Origin: CBDBZX01 sp965213645 | GTDB lineage: Bacteria; Deinococcota; Deinococci; Deinococcales; Trueperaceae | Reading direction: 5' to 3' | DNA: 64,000 nt | Assembly: GCA_965213645.1 (NCBI GenBank) | Contig: CBDBZX010000002.1 | Location: forward strand, 1,612,001-1,676,000 | Part shown: one piece after another, positions 33,980 to 43,480 of the stretch | Position numbering within the stretch: the stretch's first letter is position 1 | How the letters are laid out: each line of letters opens with the position of its first letter | Made by a program: the position numbers and the translations under genes | Notes under the pieces: model-generated | The model's input: only the letters and a program-made list of their open reading frames with translations | Databases searched by the model: none | Told to the model about the DNA's origin: nothing

Positions 33980-35974
33980 TCATTCTCGCGAAACCTCTTC
34001 AGCAGGACCAGATTCTGCTGGAAATTCAGCGAGAAGCTCGAGCTTGGCCGGGTTTTGCGCCCACAGGGTAGGGTCAACGTAGTACGTCGCGTCGTAGAAC
34101 CTTCCTCGGTCAGCAGGTGTGATGTCGCCCAGCTCGCGCTCGAGTAGCGACCAGAGCGCGGCTAAGGTCTCTTCCTGGCCCGGAGCCACGCCTGCTCTAA
34201 GCAGCGCGTTCAACTTGCCGTAGCCGTAGCGCTCGATCAGCGGCTGCACATCGACGACGACCTCTTCACCCTCTGGGCTCACTTTCGTGACCTGTATCCT
34301 CCCCGTCGTAGGTCCAGTGCTACCGCCAAAGACCGGGTAGAGCGCAAAAGGCCAGCCATCTTTGATGCGCACAAAGCCGAAAGCGACGTTGGCACTCACG
34401 AGCAGCGTTCCCACGAGCGCAATTGTAGCGAGCCGCGACCTTGCCGAAGTCCCGCTCGGACTACTCGTTGAATGTTCGGTGCGGAGTGCAGTAGGCGAGG
34501 TGGACGCCGCGCCGGGAGTGAGTCCGCGTTGACTTATCCCCTTAGCTGAGAACCTCTCAAATAGGAGCACGAAGGGCAATAGAGGCCACAGCAAGACTAC
34601 CCTAGCGCAGAGCCCGCGCAGCGCGTTGAGGCCCGTTTCGCGCACCTCGCCGACCTCGAGGTAGGGAGCGAGGTAAGGGGCTTCACCTTGCGCACTTTCC
34701 TGCGTTTGAGGTAGATAGCTCACGCGCCCGAAGGGGTCGAGCACGCGCACAGCGCCGAGCGTACGCCCTAAAGAGGTGCGCTCGTCAAAGATGAGGCGTG
34801 CGCTCTGCGGATAGAACCGCCGCCCTAACCACGTGAAGACCCTGTGCCAATCGACAAAGGTGAGATAGGCAATCTGCAAGCTGTAAAAAGGAATACGCAT
34901 GACCAAGTTGGTGACGCCGTGGAAGCTGAAGCCGACGAACGCAACCATAGGGCGCAGGCGCGGAAAAAAGATGAGCACCGCAAACGCAAGTTCAAACACG
35001 ACGGCTGCCGCCGCGCCGCTCTGATAGAGCAGCGGCGAGCTATCCAGGCGCAGCGGCGAAATCCATTCGCCCACCGACAACCAATTTCTAAAGATAATGT
35101 TGCGAAAGTTGTCGCTGAAAATCCAGGCGAAGCCGCCCGTGGCGAGCTTGTAGAGCCCCGGAAAGAAGTACGCTGTTGCCATAACAAGCCAGATAAAGCG
35201 GAGCGGCAGCGCGTAGACGCGGTCCATGCGCGGCGTCCAGTGAGGGTCACGCCGAGCGCGGCGAAAGGCGTCGACGGACAGCGTGTCGGCGCAGGGGCTC
35301 ACCGCCATAATCGCCATGAATAAAATTAGATGGTTATAGTGGTCGATCTTGCCGAAAAAGTTGGGGATACCCAGCACGTAAAGCCCAAGAAGCAGCGCCG
35401 CAGGCGCGAAGAAACGGGTGTACGCGCCGAGCGCGGCCATCAGGCTCGAGAAGAAGAAGAGATAGTACGTCCAAGCCACCGTACTCGGATTGACAGGCAG
35501 CACGTTCAACAGCCAACTCATACCTAAGGGCGGACTGAGAAACGTTTCGGGTAGGTGGCTAAAGAGCAGGTAGTAGTCTCTGCTGTAGAGAAACGCCGCA
35601 AAGGTGAACAGGACGATGCGAAAGAGCGACAGCGTGAGCGGATGCGTCTGAGCGTTAAAAAAGCGCGTGATGAGCGTCCACACCCGTCGGCGATAGATAG
35701 CGGCTAGGCTCAGCAGAAGTCCGAACGTACAAGCGAGAATATAGAGCGCAAACAAGACATCTGCCTGCAAGCGCTCTAAGCTAAACCCGAGCGCGTCCTT
35801 AGGGGGCGCGGCGAGTTTGCTCGGCACCCCACCGGGGACGACCTCGCCCAAGACGCGCAGCAACGGCTCAGCGAAAAAAGCGTAGAGTAGCGTTCCTGCA
35901 AACATGAACGCGGTAAAAATGCCAATAACAAGGAGCGCTCTGTTTCTGAGCGCGTTTCGTTTCGTAGTAGACAT
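33980..35974 (-). CDS. HTTM-domain membrane protein
   Basis: 664 residues with 10 or more hydrophobic segments. The centre matches the horizontally transferred transmembrane (vitamin K-carboxylase-like) domain: SLFRIVLFTFAAFLYSRDYYLLFSHLPE, GKIDHYNHLILFMAIMAVSPCADTLSVDAFRR and FPGLYKLATGGFAWI. A long C-terminal soluble part ends in an acidic tail. These proteins are uncharacterised in bacteria; carboxylase activity should not be assumed. AGGGG before ATG. Confidence 0.85.
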   Translation of the reverse strand: MSTTKRNALRNRALLVIGIFTAFMFAGTLLYAFFAEPLLRVLGEVVPGGVPSKLAAPPKDALGFSLERLQADVLFALYILACTFGLLLSLAAIYRRRVWTLITRFFNAQTHPLTLSLFRIVLFTFAAFLYSRDYYLLFSHLPETFLSPPLGMSWLLNVLPVNPSTVAWTYYLFFFSSLMAALGAYTRFFAPAALLLGLYVLGIPNFFGKIDHYNHLILFMAIMAVSPCADTLSVDAFRRARRDPHWTPRMDRVYALPLRFIWLVMATAYFFPGLYKLATGGFAWIFSDNFRNIIFRNWLSVGEWISPLRLDSSPLLYQSGAAAAVVFELAFAVLIFFPRLRPMVAFVGFSFHGVTNLVMRIPFYSLQIAYLTFVDWHRVFTWLGRRFYPQSARLIFDERTSLGRTLGAVRVLDPFGRVSYLPQTQESAQGEAPYLAPYLEVGEVRETGLNALRGLCARVVLLWPLLPFVLLFERFSAKGISQRGLTPGAASTSPTALRTEHSTSSPSGTSARSRLATIALVGTLLVSANVAFGFVRIKDGWPFALYPVFGGSTGPTTGRIQVTKVSPEGEEVVVDVQPLIERYGYGKLNALLRAGVAPGQEETLAALWSLLERELGDITPADRGRFYDATYYVDPTLWAQNPAKLELLAEFPAESGPAEEVSRE

Positions 35975-36220
35975 GCTGACCCCCTGACCAGTTGAGAACC
36001 TAGACGCATCAAAAATAGTTGTAACGCTCAGCGCTACACAGACGCGCCGGACTGTATTTTATCTGCCAAGTGCGCTCCAGAAACAATCAGCACATGGTAG
36101 TCAGCGACGCCGAAGTCAGTGCGCACCCAACAAAACTGCTGGAAGCACCCCTAAGTCTTAACTTGGAGCATCGACCCAAACGGAGTATACCTGCTGAATC
36201 AGACCGAATGGGCGTTTCTG
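35975..36220. other. Intergenic stretch, no gene seen
   Basis: Nothing recognisable apart from the terminator that follows at 36221. Confidence 0.4.
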
Positions 36221-36271
36221 CAAAAACGAGGCGCTAGGAAGGTGTTAAGACCCCTCTAGCGCCTCGTTTTT
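36221..36271 (-). terminator. Terminator of the sugar-nucleotide dehydrogenase gene
   Basis: A 17-bp perfect stem (CAAAAACGAGGCGCTAG with its complement) around a 17-nt loop; both sides end in A5/T5, so it can work in either direction. Confidence 0.8.
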
Positions 36272-36298
36272 GTAACCTTAATTGCTTACACCTTATGT

Positions 36299-37639
36299 TT
36301 AGGCGACTAATTCGCTCCGCACCTCTTTGGTCCGATCTTCCCAGCAGAGTGCCCGGTACTCTAAATGCTCAGGAACCTCTTCAAACAGCCCCGCCAAGTC
36401 CAGGACCTTCGTGCCTGCTGGCGCGTCTGCGAGCGCTTGTCTAAACTCGTCGGTCGCGTGGGTGACGATGACGAGTTCGGCGCGGCTGAGCGCGTTCTCT
36501 AGGCTGTCCGTGAGGAGGGCCTCAAAGTGGGGTAAGTTCTGCTGGATGAAGCTGAGGTTCGCGCCCATGAGGTTCGCTTGATAGACCGCTTGGTCGTAAA
36601 TCGTGACCTCGCGCCCCTCGCCTAAGAGCCTTTTGACGAGCGGCACAGCGGGGCTTTCGCGCAAGTCGTCTGTTTTAGGCTTAAAAGCGAGTCCTAACAT
36701 CGTGACCTGCTCAGCCTCCACGCTCAGCGCCGCTTCACCCGCAAGCTCGACCATCGTCTGGTTGCTCGTCGGGATCGCTTCTAGCATCGGCACGCTCGCG
36801 TGCTGCTCGTGGGCGTAATGGATGAGTGCACCTAAATCTTTAGGCAAGCACGAGCCGCCGTAGGCAAAACCGGGCTTCATGTAAGCGGGCGACACGTTGA
36901 GTTTGGTGTCTTGCGTGATGATGTTCATCACTTCGCGCCCGTCTACACCGAAACCTTTAGCAACGCGGCCCACCTCGTTGGCAAAGGCGATCTTAGCAGC
37001 GTGCCAGGTGTTCGCGACGTATTTGACCATCTCAGCCACGGCGGGCTTGACAACGACGAAGGGGGCCTCGAGCCCAGCATAGATGTCGCGCACCGCTTTT
37101 TCCGCAATGGGGTCTTCCGTGCCGATGATGGTGTAGGGCGGCGCGTCGTAATCCTTGATAGCGGAGCCTTCACGTAAAAACTCGGGGTTAAAGGCGACGT
37201 GAACGGGCGTCTCACCCGCCTCTTCTTCCAAGATATCGCGGCAGCGCTCCAACGTCCCCGGCGGCACGGTGCTGCGCAGGATGACGACGTGAGGTTCACC
37301 CTTTTCGCGCACCGCTTTGCCGATTTCGCGGCAGACCGTGAAGACGTAGTGCAAGTTTGGACCACCTTGCGCGTCGGGCGGCGTGCCGACGCTAATTAGA
37401 GATAGCTCCGACGCGGCGGCGGCTTCGAAAGCGTTGCCTGTCGTTTTGATGCGGCCTTGCTTGACGTACTCGCTGAGCAGTTCCTCTAAGCCGGGCTCGA
37501 CCACGGTGGACTTGCCGCTCGCGAGCAGCTCGAGTTTCGCCGGGCTCACGTCCACCCCGATCACTGTGTTGCCGTCACGCGCTAAACAAGCCGCCGTCAC
37601 TGTGCCAACGTAGCCTAAACCGAATACACTGATATTCAT
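36299..37639 (-). CDS. Nucleotide-sugar dehydrogenase, GDP-mannose 6-dehydrogenase-like
   Basis: 446 residues of the UDP-glucose/GDP-mannose dehydrogenase family: NAD site FGLGYVGTVTAACLA, NPEFLREGSAIKDYD, catalytic cysteine in YGGSCLPKD, and FKPKTDDLRESP. The segments KYVANTWHAAKIAFANEVGRVAKGFGVDGREVMN and TQDTKLNVSPAYMKPGF are closer to AlgD (GDP-mannose to GDP-mannuronate) than to Ugd, by recall of family sequences; UDP-glucose remains possible. GGAG lies before the ATG. Single gene; product would feed capsule or surface polysaccharide. Confidence 0.85.
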   Translation of the reverse strand: MNISVFGLGYVGTVTAACLARDGNTVIGVDVSPAKLELLASGKSTVVEPGLEELLSEYVKQGRIKTTGNAFEAAAASELSLISVGTPPDAQGGPNLHYVFTVCREIGKAVREKGEPHVVILRSTVPPGTLERCRDILEEEAGETPVHVAFNPEFLREGSAIKDYDAPPYTIIGTEDPIAEKAVRDIYAGLEAPFVVVKPAVAEMVKYVANTWHAAKIAFANEVGRVAKGFGVDGREVMNIITQDTKLNVSPAYMKPGFAYGGSCLPKDLGALIHYAHEQHASVPMLEAIPTSNQTMVELAGEAALSVEAEQVTMLGLAFKPKTDDLRESPAVPLVKRLLGEGREVTIYDQAVYQANLMGANLSFIQQNLPHFEALLTDSLENALSRAELVIVTHATDEFRQALADAPAGTKVLDLAGLFEEVPEHLEYRALCWEDRTKEVRSELVA

Positions 37640-37859
37640 AATGTTCTCCTACCTGGTTTGATAAATTTAAGTCTCGGGGAGTCGCTCACCCGCAGCCCTT
37701 TGTGATACCCTAGCACGGCTATTTTACCTTTACGCGGCAAAATGACCATTTCTTCACCAGCTTTTTATCGGGCCCTCGTTTTGAGACAGAGGTTCAGCGC
37801 AGCAAGGCACCCCTATCTCGAAACGAGTGTAGCGCCCTAATTCAAGAGGTTGATGAGGA

Positions 37860-38215
37860 TAATATTTAGTACACCGTCAAGTAAGTTTTGCGATACTGTT
37901 GTCACCCTGTTCACGCAGTAAGGCGATACCCAAAGGGCACAGATGAGTCCGGTTGTCGAAGGGTCTCGTTTGGCTATGCCAAAACTTCGTAATTAGCTAC
38001 GCTAAAACTCCGTAATTGGCGATGCCAAAACTGCGTTTGCGTAGCCCTCCTTCGGAAGAACTTCCATTCTCCGTTAGAGGAGTCAGCAAGGGCAGAGATT
38101 CTTCGACTCCACGGAGCCTGCCCTGGTGAGGGTAGAGTCTATCCTATAAAGGGCTCAGAATGACATGTCGTATTTTTTAGCTAACAGTGTATTTAGCGCT
38201 GATGACGAACTAAAA
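37860..38215 (+). repeat. Intergenic repeat, family R1 (MITE-like), copy 2
   Basis: Homologous to 20118-20355 at both ends and in the middle blocks, but about 100 bp longer, with a short internal duplication (CGTAATTaGC.A.GCcAAAACT repeated three times near 37980-38030). Imperfect inverted ends TAGTACACCGTCAAGTAAG and, complement of the right end, TAAATACACTGTTAGCTAA. The rest of 37640-37859 shows no gene. Confidence 0.65.
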
Positions 38216-38228
38216 ACAAACTCATGAC

Positions 38229-38261
38229 AAAAAAAGAGAAGCTGCTCAGCGCAGCTTCTCT
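38229..38261 (-). terminator. Terminator of the IscA/ErpA-type gene
   Basis: Stem AGAGAAGCTGC/GCAGCTTCTCT with 5-nt loop and T7 on the minus strand, about 20 bp after the stop. Confidence 0.85.
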
Positions 38262-38283
38262 CCAGGTTATGACACTTAAAATT

Positions 38284-38655
38284 TTAGTGGCAGCTCGGCG
38301 CACCCTCACCATCGGGAGCACTCTTACCATCGGTACGAAACGAGCTGCCGCAGCCGCACGCACTCGTCGCGTTGGGGTTATTCACGCTGAAACCGCCGCC
38401 CATCATATTCTCAACATAATCCACTTCGGAGCCGTCGAGTAAAGGCAAGCTCATCTTATCAACGACTAAACGCACGCCTCTATCTTCAAAGACAGTGTCA
38501 CCCTCCAGAGAGCGTTCGTCAATCGCCATTCCGTACGAGTAGCCACTGCACCCACCCGACTTGACAAAAACGCGGATCGCCGCCTCGTTCTTGTTATTCG
38601 CTTGGAGTAACTCAGCAGCCTTGCGTGCGGCTGTGTCTGTAAAATTCATGGGCAT
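38284..38655 (-). CDS. HesB/IscA family Fe-S carrier (ErpA/SufA-like)
   Basis: 123 residues; the three cysteines of A-type Fe-S carriers are present: SGGCSGYSYGM and, near the end, TSACGCGSSF. It passes Fe-S clusters to apo-enzymes; IspH, encoded at 55110, is a typical [4Fe-4S] client of ErpA. AGGAGG five bases before ATG 38655 and a TATAAT at 38696-38701 give a conventional, leadered mRNA, unlike many neighbours. Confidence 0.93.
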   Translation of the reverse strand: MPMNFTDTAARKAAELLQANNKNEAAIRVFVKSGGCSGYSYGMAIDERSLEGDTVFEDRGVRLVVDKMSLPLLDGSEVDYVENMMGGGFSVNNPNATSACGCGSSFRTDGKSAPDGEGAPSCH

Positions 38656-38695
38656 ATCGTCCTCCTAGAGCGCTTTCTAGCGCGTTGCACGATAG

Positions 38696-38701
38696 ATTAT
38701 A
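38696..38701 (-). promoter_or_regulatory. -10 element of the IscA/ErpA-type gene
   Basis: Perfect TATAAT on the minus strand, 40 nt before the ATG, with AGGAGG downstream of it. Confidence 0.6.
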
Positions 38702-38965
38702 GCACGCACTTAATGGGGAGGGTGTGGAGCGCTAAACGTAAATATCGGGGCTTACGCATGGTCCAACTGTAAGAGATTTGAAAAGGGTTTATGGCGAGAA
38801 CGCCTATATGATGTGGTGCGTCTCGGTTAAACCTCCCTGCTTCTTGCTTCTCGCATTTGACACGCTAAATCTCAACTTGAAACGCGAAACGTCAACAGAA
38901 CTTAGAAGACCGACTTGTAACCTCCCTCGAGTGACCTATTTCAAACCTCTTCTGAAGGTGCGTGC

Positions 38966-38971
38966 TACATT
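38966..38971 (+). promoter_or_regulatory. -10 element of leaderless glycosyltransferase transcript
   Basis: TACATT, 8 nt before ATG 38980. The region 38702-38965 holds no gene that I can see. Confidence 0.45.
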
Positions 38972-38979
38972 AAGGCAGT

Positions 38980-40248
38980 ATGCGAATTATCTATCTTCAC
39001 CAATACTTTACAACCCCTAAGCGCGTCGGCGGCATCCGCTCGTACGAGATGGCGCGGCGGCTCGTCGAATGGGGCCACGAGGTGCACCTCATCACCTCGA
39101 GCAACGCGCCCACCTCCGAAACCGACTGGTACGAAACCGAAGAGATGGGCATCCACGTTCACTGGTTACCCATGCCCTACTCGAATAGGCAGAGCACCTT
39201 TGAGCGCATCAAAGTTTTCTTCCGCTTCGCCTACGGTTCGCTGCGCCGGGCGGCCTCGCTGGACGGCGACGTGATCTTTGCGACCAGCACACCTCTCACC
39301 ATTGCGATTCCGGGTCTCTACGCCTCTTGGCGCAAGCGCGTGCCGCTCGTCTTCGAGGTGCGCGACCTCTGGCCCGAAGCGCCCGTGCAGATGGGCGTCT
39401 TGACCTCCAAACCCTTTATCGCCGCCGCCAAGCGTTTAGAGCGAGCGGCGTATCGGCGCTCGAGCCACATCGTCGCGCTCTCACCGGGGATGAAAGCGGG
39501 CGTCGTGGGCGAAGGCGTGAGCCCGGAACGGGTCACGGTGATTCCCAACGCCTCGGACTTAGAGCAGTTCCGCCCCGGCTTGGACGGCAGCGACTTCCGC
39601 AAAGACTTTGGCTTAGAGGGCAAGACCGTCTTTATCTACTTCGGCACAATGGGGCCTGCCAACGGGCTCGGCTTTGTGCTGGACAGCGCGGCTGAACTTA
39701 AAAAACGGGGCCGCGATGACATTGCGATTATTCTGCACGGCGACGGTAAAGAGCGCGATATGTTGGAGGCGCGGCAGAAGGCCGAGGGGCTGGATAACGT
39801 GACCTTCTCGAGTTGGGACAAGCACCGCGACGACATCGCCCGCTTGGTCGCCTCAGCAGACGTCGCTATGACGATCTATAAAAACGTGCCCGTCCTCTAT
39901 ACCTGCTCGCCCAACAAGATGTTCGACTCCTTTTCAGCGGGCAAACCCGTCTTGACCAACATGCCGGGCTGGTTGGGCTCTCTGGTCGAGAAAAACCGGG
40001 CGGGCGTTTTTGTGGAGCCCGACAATACCGCTGACTTTGCGGACAAGGCCGAATACTTAGCGGACAACCCCGAAGTGCGCCGCGAATTTGGTGAAAACGC
40101 CCGCAAGCTCGCTGAAGAGGACTTTTCACGGGACAAGCTCGCCAAGAAGTTAGAGCACATCCTCGTTCAAGCTGCGCAAACGAGAGCGGGGCAACCTGCC
40201 TACGTGAGCGAAGTGTCTGACAGCTTGGGGGGCGTCGGGGGCGATTGA
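38980..40248 (+). CDS. Glycosyltransferase family 4 (WbuB-like)
   Basis: 422 residues, GT-B fold. N-terminal RIIYLHQYFTTPKRVGGIRSYEMARRLVEWGHEVHLIT and YSNRQSTFERIKVFFRFA are typical of the WbuB/GT4 group; FEVRDLWPEAPVQMG and ALSPGMKAGV follow, then the donor domain with VFIYFGTMGPANGL and YTCSPNKMFDSFSAGKPVLTNMPGW. It likely adds N-acetylfucosamine or a similar sugar in surface polysaccharide assembly. Its companion in sugar supply may be the dehydrogenase at 36299. Confidence 0.93.
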   Translation: MRIIYLHQYFTTPKRVGGIRSYEMARRLVEWGHEVHLITSSNAPTSETDWYETEEMGIHVHWLPMPYSNRQSTFERIKVFFRFAYGSLRRAASLDGDVIFATSTPLTIAIPGLYASWRKRVPLVFEVRDLWPEAPVQMGVLTSKPFIAAAKRLERAAYRRSSHIVALSPGMKAGVVGEGVSPERVTVIPNASDLEQFRPGLDGSDFRKDFGLEGKTVFIYFGTMGPANGLGFVLDSAAELKKRGRDDIAIILHGDGKERDMLEARQKAEGLDNVTFSSWDKHRDDIARLVASADVAMTIYKNVPVLYTCSPNKMFDSFSAGKPVLTNMPGWLGSLVEKNRAGVFVEPDNTADFADKAEYLADNPEVRREFGENARKLAEEDFSRDKLAKKLEHILVQAAQTRAGQPAYVSEVSDSLGGVGGD

Positions 40249-40271
40249 CGCTTGACCTGACGCACTAGGGG

Positions 40272-40301
40272 TTGGCAAAGTCTGATTGGACTTGCTATAC
40301 T
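40272..40301 (+). promoter_or_regulatory. Promoter of tRNA-Trp
   Basis: TTGGCA (40272-40277), 18-bp spacer, TATACT (40296-40301), 12 bp before the mature 5' end. Confidence 0.7.
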
Positions 40302-40313
40302 AGCAAGTCTTGT

Positions 40314-40389
<76 letters not shown>

Positions 40390-40412
40390 TAAAGAAGTCC
40401 GTTAGGAACGGC

Positions 40413-40440
40413 AAAGCCCCGCGATGTGCGGGGCTTTCTC
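40413..40440 (+). terminator. Terminator of tRNA-Trp
   Basis: 10-bp perfect stem AAAGCCCCGC/GCGGGGCTTT with a 5-nt loop. Between here and 40780 no gene is evident; GTCTACC occurs three times near 40650. Confidence 0.85.
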
Positions 40441-40779
40441 TTGAATGACATTACAGCTATGAGCTTTACTTTATACGGATACCTGCTAGTAGAAGCCCCC
40501 GCGAGAGGAGGCGAGGGGGCTTTGAGGAGGGAAGAGGGGCAGGGCGTAGGTGGTGATGCACGACGTAATTCAGAACGCTTCACGGTGTTGCCCTGCCTGC
40601 CTGTACTTTAGACGGAGAGGGCATGACAGGATTCTTACAACGTCTACCCTATGTCTACCTCTCGTCTACCCTGTGAAGAATCCCTCAATCGCGCTAGAGA
40701 ATGCTTTGCCCCTGGCTCCCGCTTAAACGTACAATAGCCCTCAGAGCCAAAGCGAATTGACACCTCGAGGGGCACAACC

Positions 40780-42713
40780 TTGACCGACTTTCAGACCTAC
40801 CAACAGCACCTAGCCGCCGACCTCAAACGCGGCAACGCCACCGAGCACACCCACCGCTCGAGCCTCAAGTCCCTCCTCGAAGGCATGTTCCCCGAGGTGG
40901 TCGCCACGAACGAACCTAAACGCATCAAAGCGGGCGCACCGGATTACGTTGTGACCCAAGGCGAAACACCTCTCGGTTACATCGAAGCCAAAGACATAGG
41001 TGTCTCGCTGGACAAGACCGCCAAGAGCGAACAGTTGGGGCGCTACCTCGAGTCTCTAGGCAACCTCATCCTGACGGACTACTTGGAGTTCCGCTGGTAC
41101 GTCGAGGGCGAGCACCGCCTAAGCGCTACGCTCGCCACCCAGAACGGTCACGGCTTAGAGACTACGCCAAACGGGGCGAAAGACTTAGAGATGCTGCTCA
41201 AGGGCTTCATGAGCGTCACCGCGCCCACCATCAAGAATCCCGCCGCTTTAGCTAAGAAGATGGCAGCCTTAGCCCAGCAGATACGCCACACCATCCTCAA
41301 GGCGTTCAACGCCGAAGACCCCGAAAGACGGTAAACCCGACCCCTTGCACGACCAATACGCCGCCTTCAAAGAGGTCTTACTCTCCGACCTCACCCCGCC
41401 GCAATTTGCTGACATGTACGCCCAGACCATCACCTACGGCATGTTCGCCGCCCGCACGAGCCCAAACTTCACGCCGCCCTTCAACCGCTACAAAGCCGCT
41501 TACGACATCCCCAAGACCAACCCCTTCTTAAAGAACGTCTTTCGGCAGATGATGGGACCGGACTTAGAATCCAGCGTGGACTGGATTGTGGACGACTTAG
41601 TGAACCTCTTAGCCCACGCCGACATCGGCGCGATTCTCCAAGACTTCGGCACAAGGACGCGCACCGAAGACCCGGTGGTGCACTTCTACGAGACCTTTTT
41701 GGCGGCTTATGATCCTAAGATGCGCGAGGCCAGGGGCGTCTACTACACGCCTGAGCCCGTAGTGTCTCCTACATCGTGCGGAGTGTGGACCACATCCTCA
41801 AGAAAGACTTCGGACTGAGAGACGGCTTAGCCGATACCTCTAAGGTACGCATTACGGACCCGGAACAGCGCAAGGCGAAAGACCGCAAGACGAAAGACGT
41901 GCACAAGGTTCAGATTTTAGACCCCGCCACGGGTACGGCGACCTTTTTACACGCCGTCATCGACCAGATTCACCAAACCATCGTAGGACAAACAGGCGGC
42001 AACAAGGGGATGTGGTCGGGCTACGTCAAGAACCACCTGCTCCCCCGCGTCCACGGCTTCGAACTCCTCATGGCTCCCTACACGGTGGCGCACATGAAGT
42101 TGGGCTTACAGCTTGCCGAGTTGGGTTATGACTTTGCCAGTGACGAACGCCTCAAGATTTACCTGACGAACGCACTTAGAAGAGGCCCACGAGTTTCCGA
42201 GCTTGCCGCTCTTTGGACAGATGATTGCGCGGGAGAGCCAAGAGGCGGGGCAGGTGAAGCAGGATGCGCCCGTGATGGTGGTGTTGGGGAATCCGCCGTA
42301 CTCTTATGAGTCACTCTGCGAACAACGGTGAGTGGACCTCTTACGCGGCAAGGATAAAACGACGGGTCCGAGACTACTACTTTGAGGTGGACGGTAAACC
42401 GCTAGGCGAGCGAAACCCCAAGTGTCTACAATGACGACTACGTGAAGTTCATCCGCTTCTCGCAGTGGCGTATCGAGCAGAACAGGCTACGGTATCTTAG
42501 CCTTCGTCACGAATCACGGCTATTTGGATAACCCAACCTTTAGAGGGATGCGCGAGAGCTTGATGAACACCTTTGACAAAATCTACGTGATGGATTTGCA
42601 CGGCAACACCAAGAAAAAAGAGACCGCACCAGACGGTTCGGCGGACCAAAACGTCTTTGATATTCAGCAGGGGGTGGCAGTCTGCATCATGGTCAAGGGT
42701 CCGAAGCGGTAAG
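40780..42713 (+). pseudogene. Type ISP/IIG-like restriction-methylation gene, 5' part, frameshifted
   Basis: Intact-looking N-terminal nuclease-like region (GAPDYVVTQGETPLGYIEAKD, a PD-ExK pattern) to a stop at 41334; removing one C of the C4 run near 41320 gives PKDGKPDPLHDQYAAFKEV and the next frame. Further shifts occur near 41765 (VVSYIVRSVDHILKK restored) and 42177 (EEAHEFPSLPLFGQMIARE). Methylase motifs are ILDPATGTATF and VVLGNPPYS. From 42310 to 42500 several lesions are needed, then GYLDNPTFRGMRESLMNTFDKIYVMDLHGN is readable to 42713. TTG start. Confidence 0.8.
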
Positions 42714-42721
42714 ATAGAGCT

Positions 42722-42913
42722 ATGGACAAGGTTGCAACGCTGGTTAAAGAACTCGAGCATGTTCCCGACCCTCTTTTGGATGAGGTGCTAGATTTTGTGC
42801 AGTTCATCAAGCGCAAGCACGCCGAAAAGATGGAGAGCGCCCTGCTGAGTGAAGCGAGCCTTGCGAAAGATTGGCTCCGCCCGGAAGAGGATGAGGCTTG
42901 GCAAGACCTGTAG
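42722..42913 (+). CDS. DUF2281-type antitoxin-like protein
   Basis: 63 residues: ELEHVPDPLLDEVLDFVQFIKRKHAEK followed by a short acidic tail with LAKDWLRPEEDEAWQDL. This short helical layout is that of DUF2281/VapB-like antitoxins whose tail binds the toxin. ATG with no strong ribosome site; its stop overlaps the toxin start. Together they form a complete two-gene unit inside the broken methylase gene. Confidence 0.8.
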   Translation: MDKVATLVKELEHVPDPLLDEVLDFVQFIKRKHAEKMESALLSEASLAKDWLRPEEDEAWQDL

Positions 42914-43236
42914 CGGGTGACGTTGTCATCGTCCCCTTTCCATTTTCAGACCTGAGCCTAGCGAAGCGCCGTCCCGCGCTCGTTTTGGCATCGTCGCAAG
43001 GCGATGACCTCATTCTTTGTCAGATTACGAGCCAGGTGAGGCGCGACCCTTACGCTATTTCTTTGACTGCGCAAGATTTTTCTATGGGCAGCTTAAAGCG
43101 AGACAGTTTCATAAGACCTGACAAGCTCTTCACGCTAGACGCGAGTATTATTCTTTACAGCACAGGACACGTCACTAATGAGAAGCTCGAGACCGTAAAG
43201 AACGCAGTCATTTTAGTTGTAAAGGGACAACCATGA
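42898..43236 (+). CDS. MazF/PemK-family toxin (mRNA interferase)
   Basis: 112 residues: GDVVIVPFPFSDLSLAKRRPALVLASS at the N-terminus (the beta1-beta2 region with the RPALV motif), ICQITSQVRRDPYAISL, and LFTLDASIILYSTGHV. MazF-type toxins cut RNA at short sequences. TTG start overlapping the antitoxin stop fits translational coupling. Looks intact. Confidence 0.85.
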   Translation: MARPVAGDVVIVPFPFSDLSLAKRRPALVLASSQGDDLILCQITSQVRRDPYAISLTAQDFSMGSLKRDSFIRPDKLFTLDASIILYSTGHVTNEKLETVKNAVILVVKGQP

Positions 43237-43480
43237 AAGTCACTGGTTACGAGCGACCAGCATCGACGTTACTCCGCCGAAATCTTGCTAAGCGACAAAA
43301 CCGTATTTGAGAGTAGACGAGGACAAACCTTAATCGCGTCCAACATCCTACACCGACTATGACGAAGCGGGCAACCTCATCAAGACCCCGTGTGGAGATT
43401 TTAGACGCCTCGACCTCGCACCGACAACCGTCCACGCGGACGTTTAGTTGCAGCTTGCGCAGAGGTCGTCTGTATGAGCC
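43237..43480 (+). other. Non-coding remnant behind the toxin gene
   Basis: Short open stretches in changing frames (for example YTDYDEAGNLIKTP) suggest decayed coding DNA that came with the toxin-antitoxin pair, but no family can be named. Confidence 0.35.

Noticed and set aside
33980..35974. HTTM protein as a vitamin K-dependent carboxylase
   Set aside because: Only the membrane domain is alike; no carboxylase substrate or vitamin K cycle partner is visible.
40640..40680. GTCTACC words repeated near 40650, considered as a short CRISPR-like array
   Set aside because: Repeats are 7 bp, with irregular short gaps, and no cas genes lie near. No CRISPR array was seen anywhere in the window.
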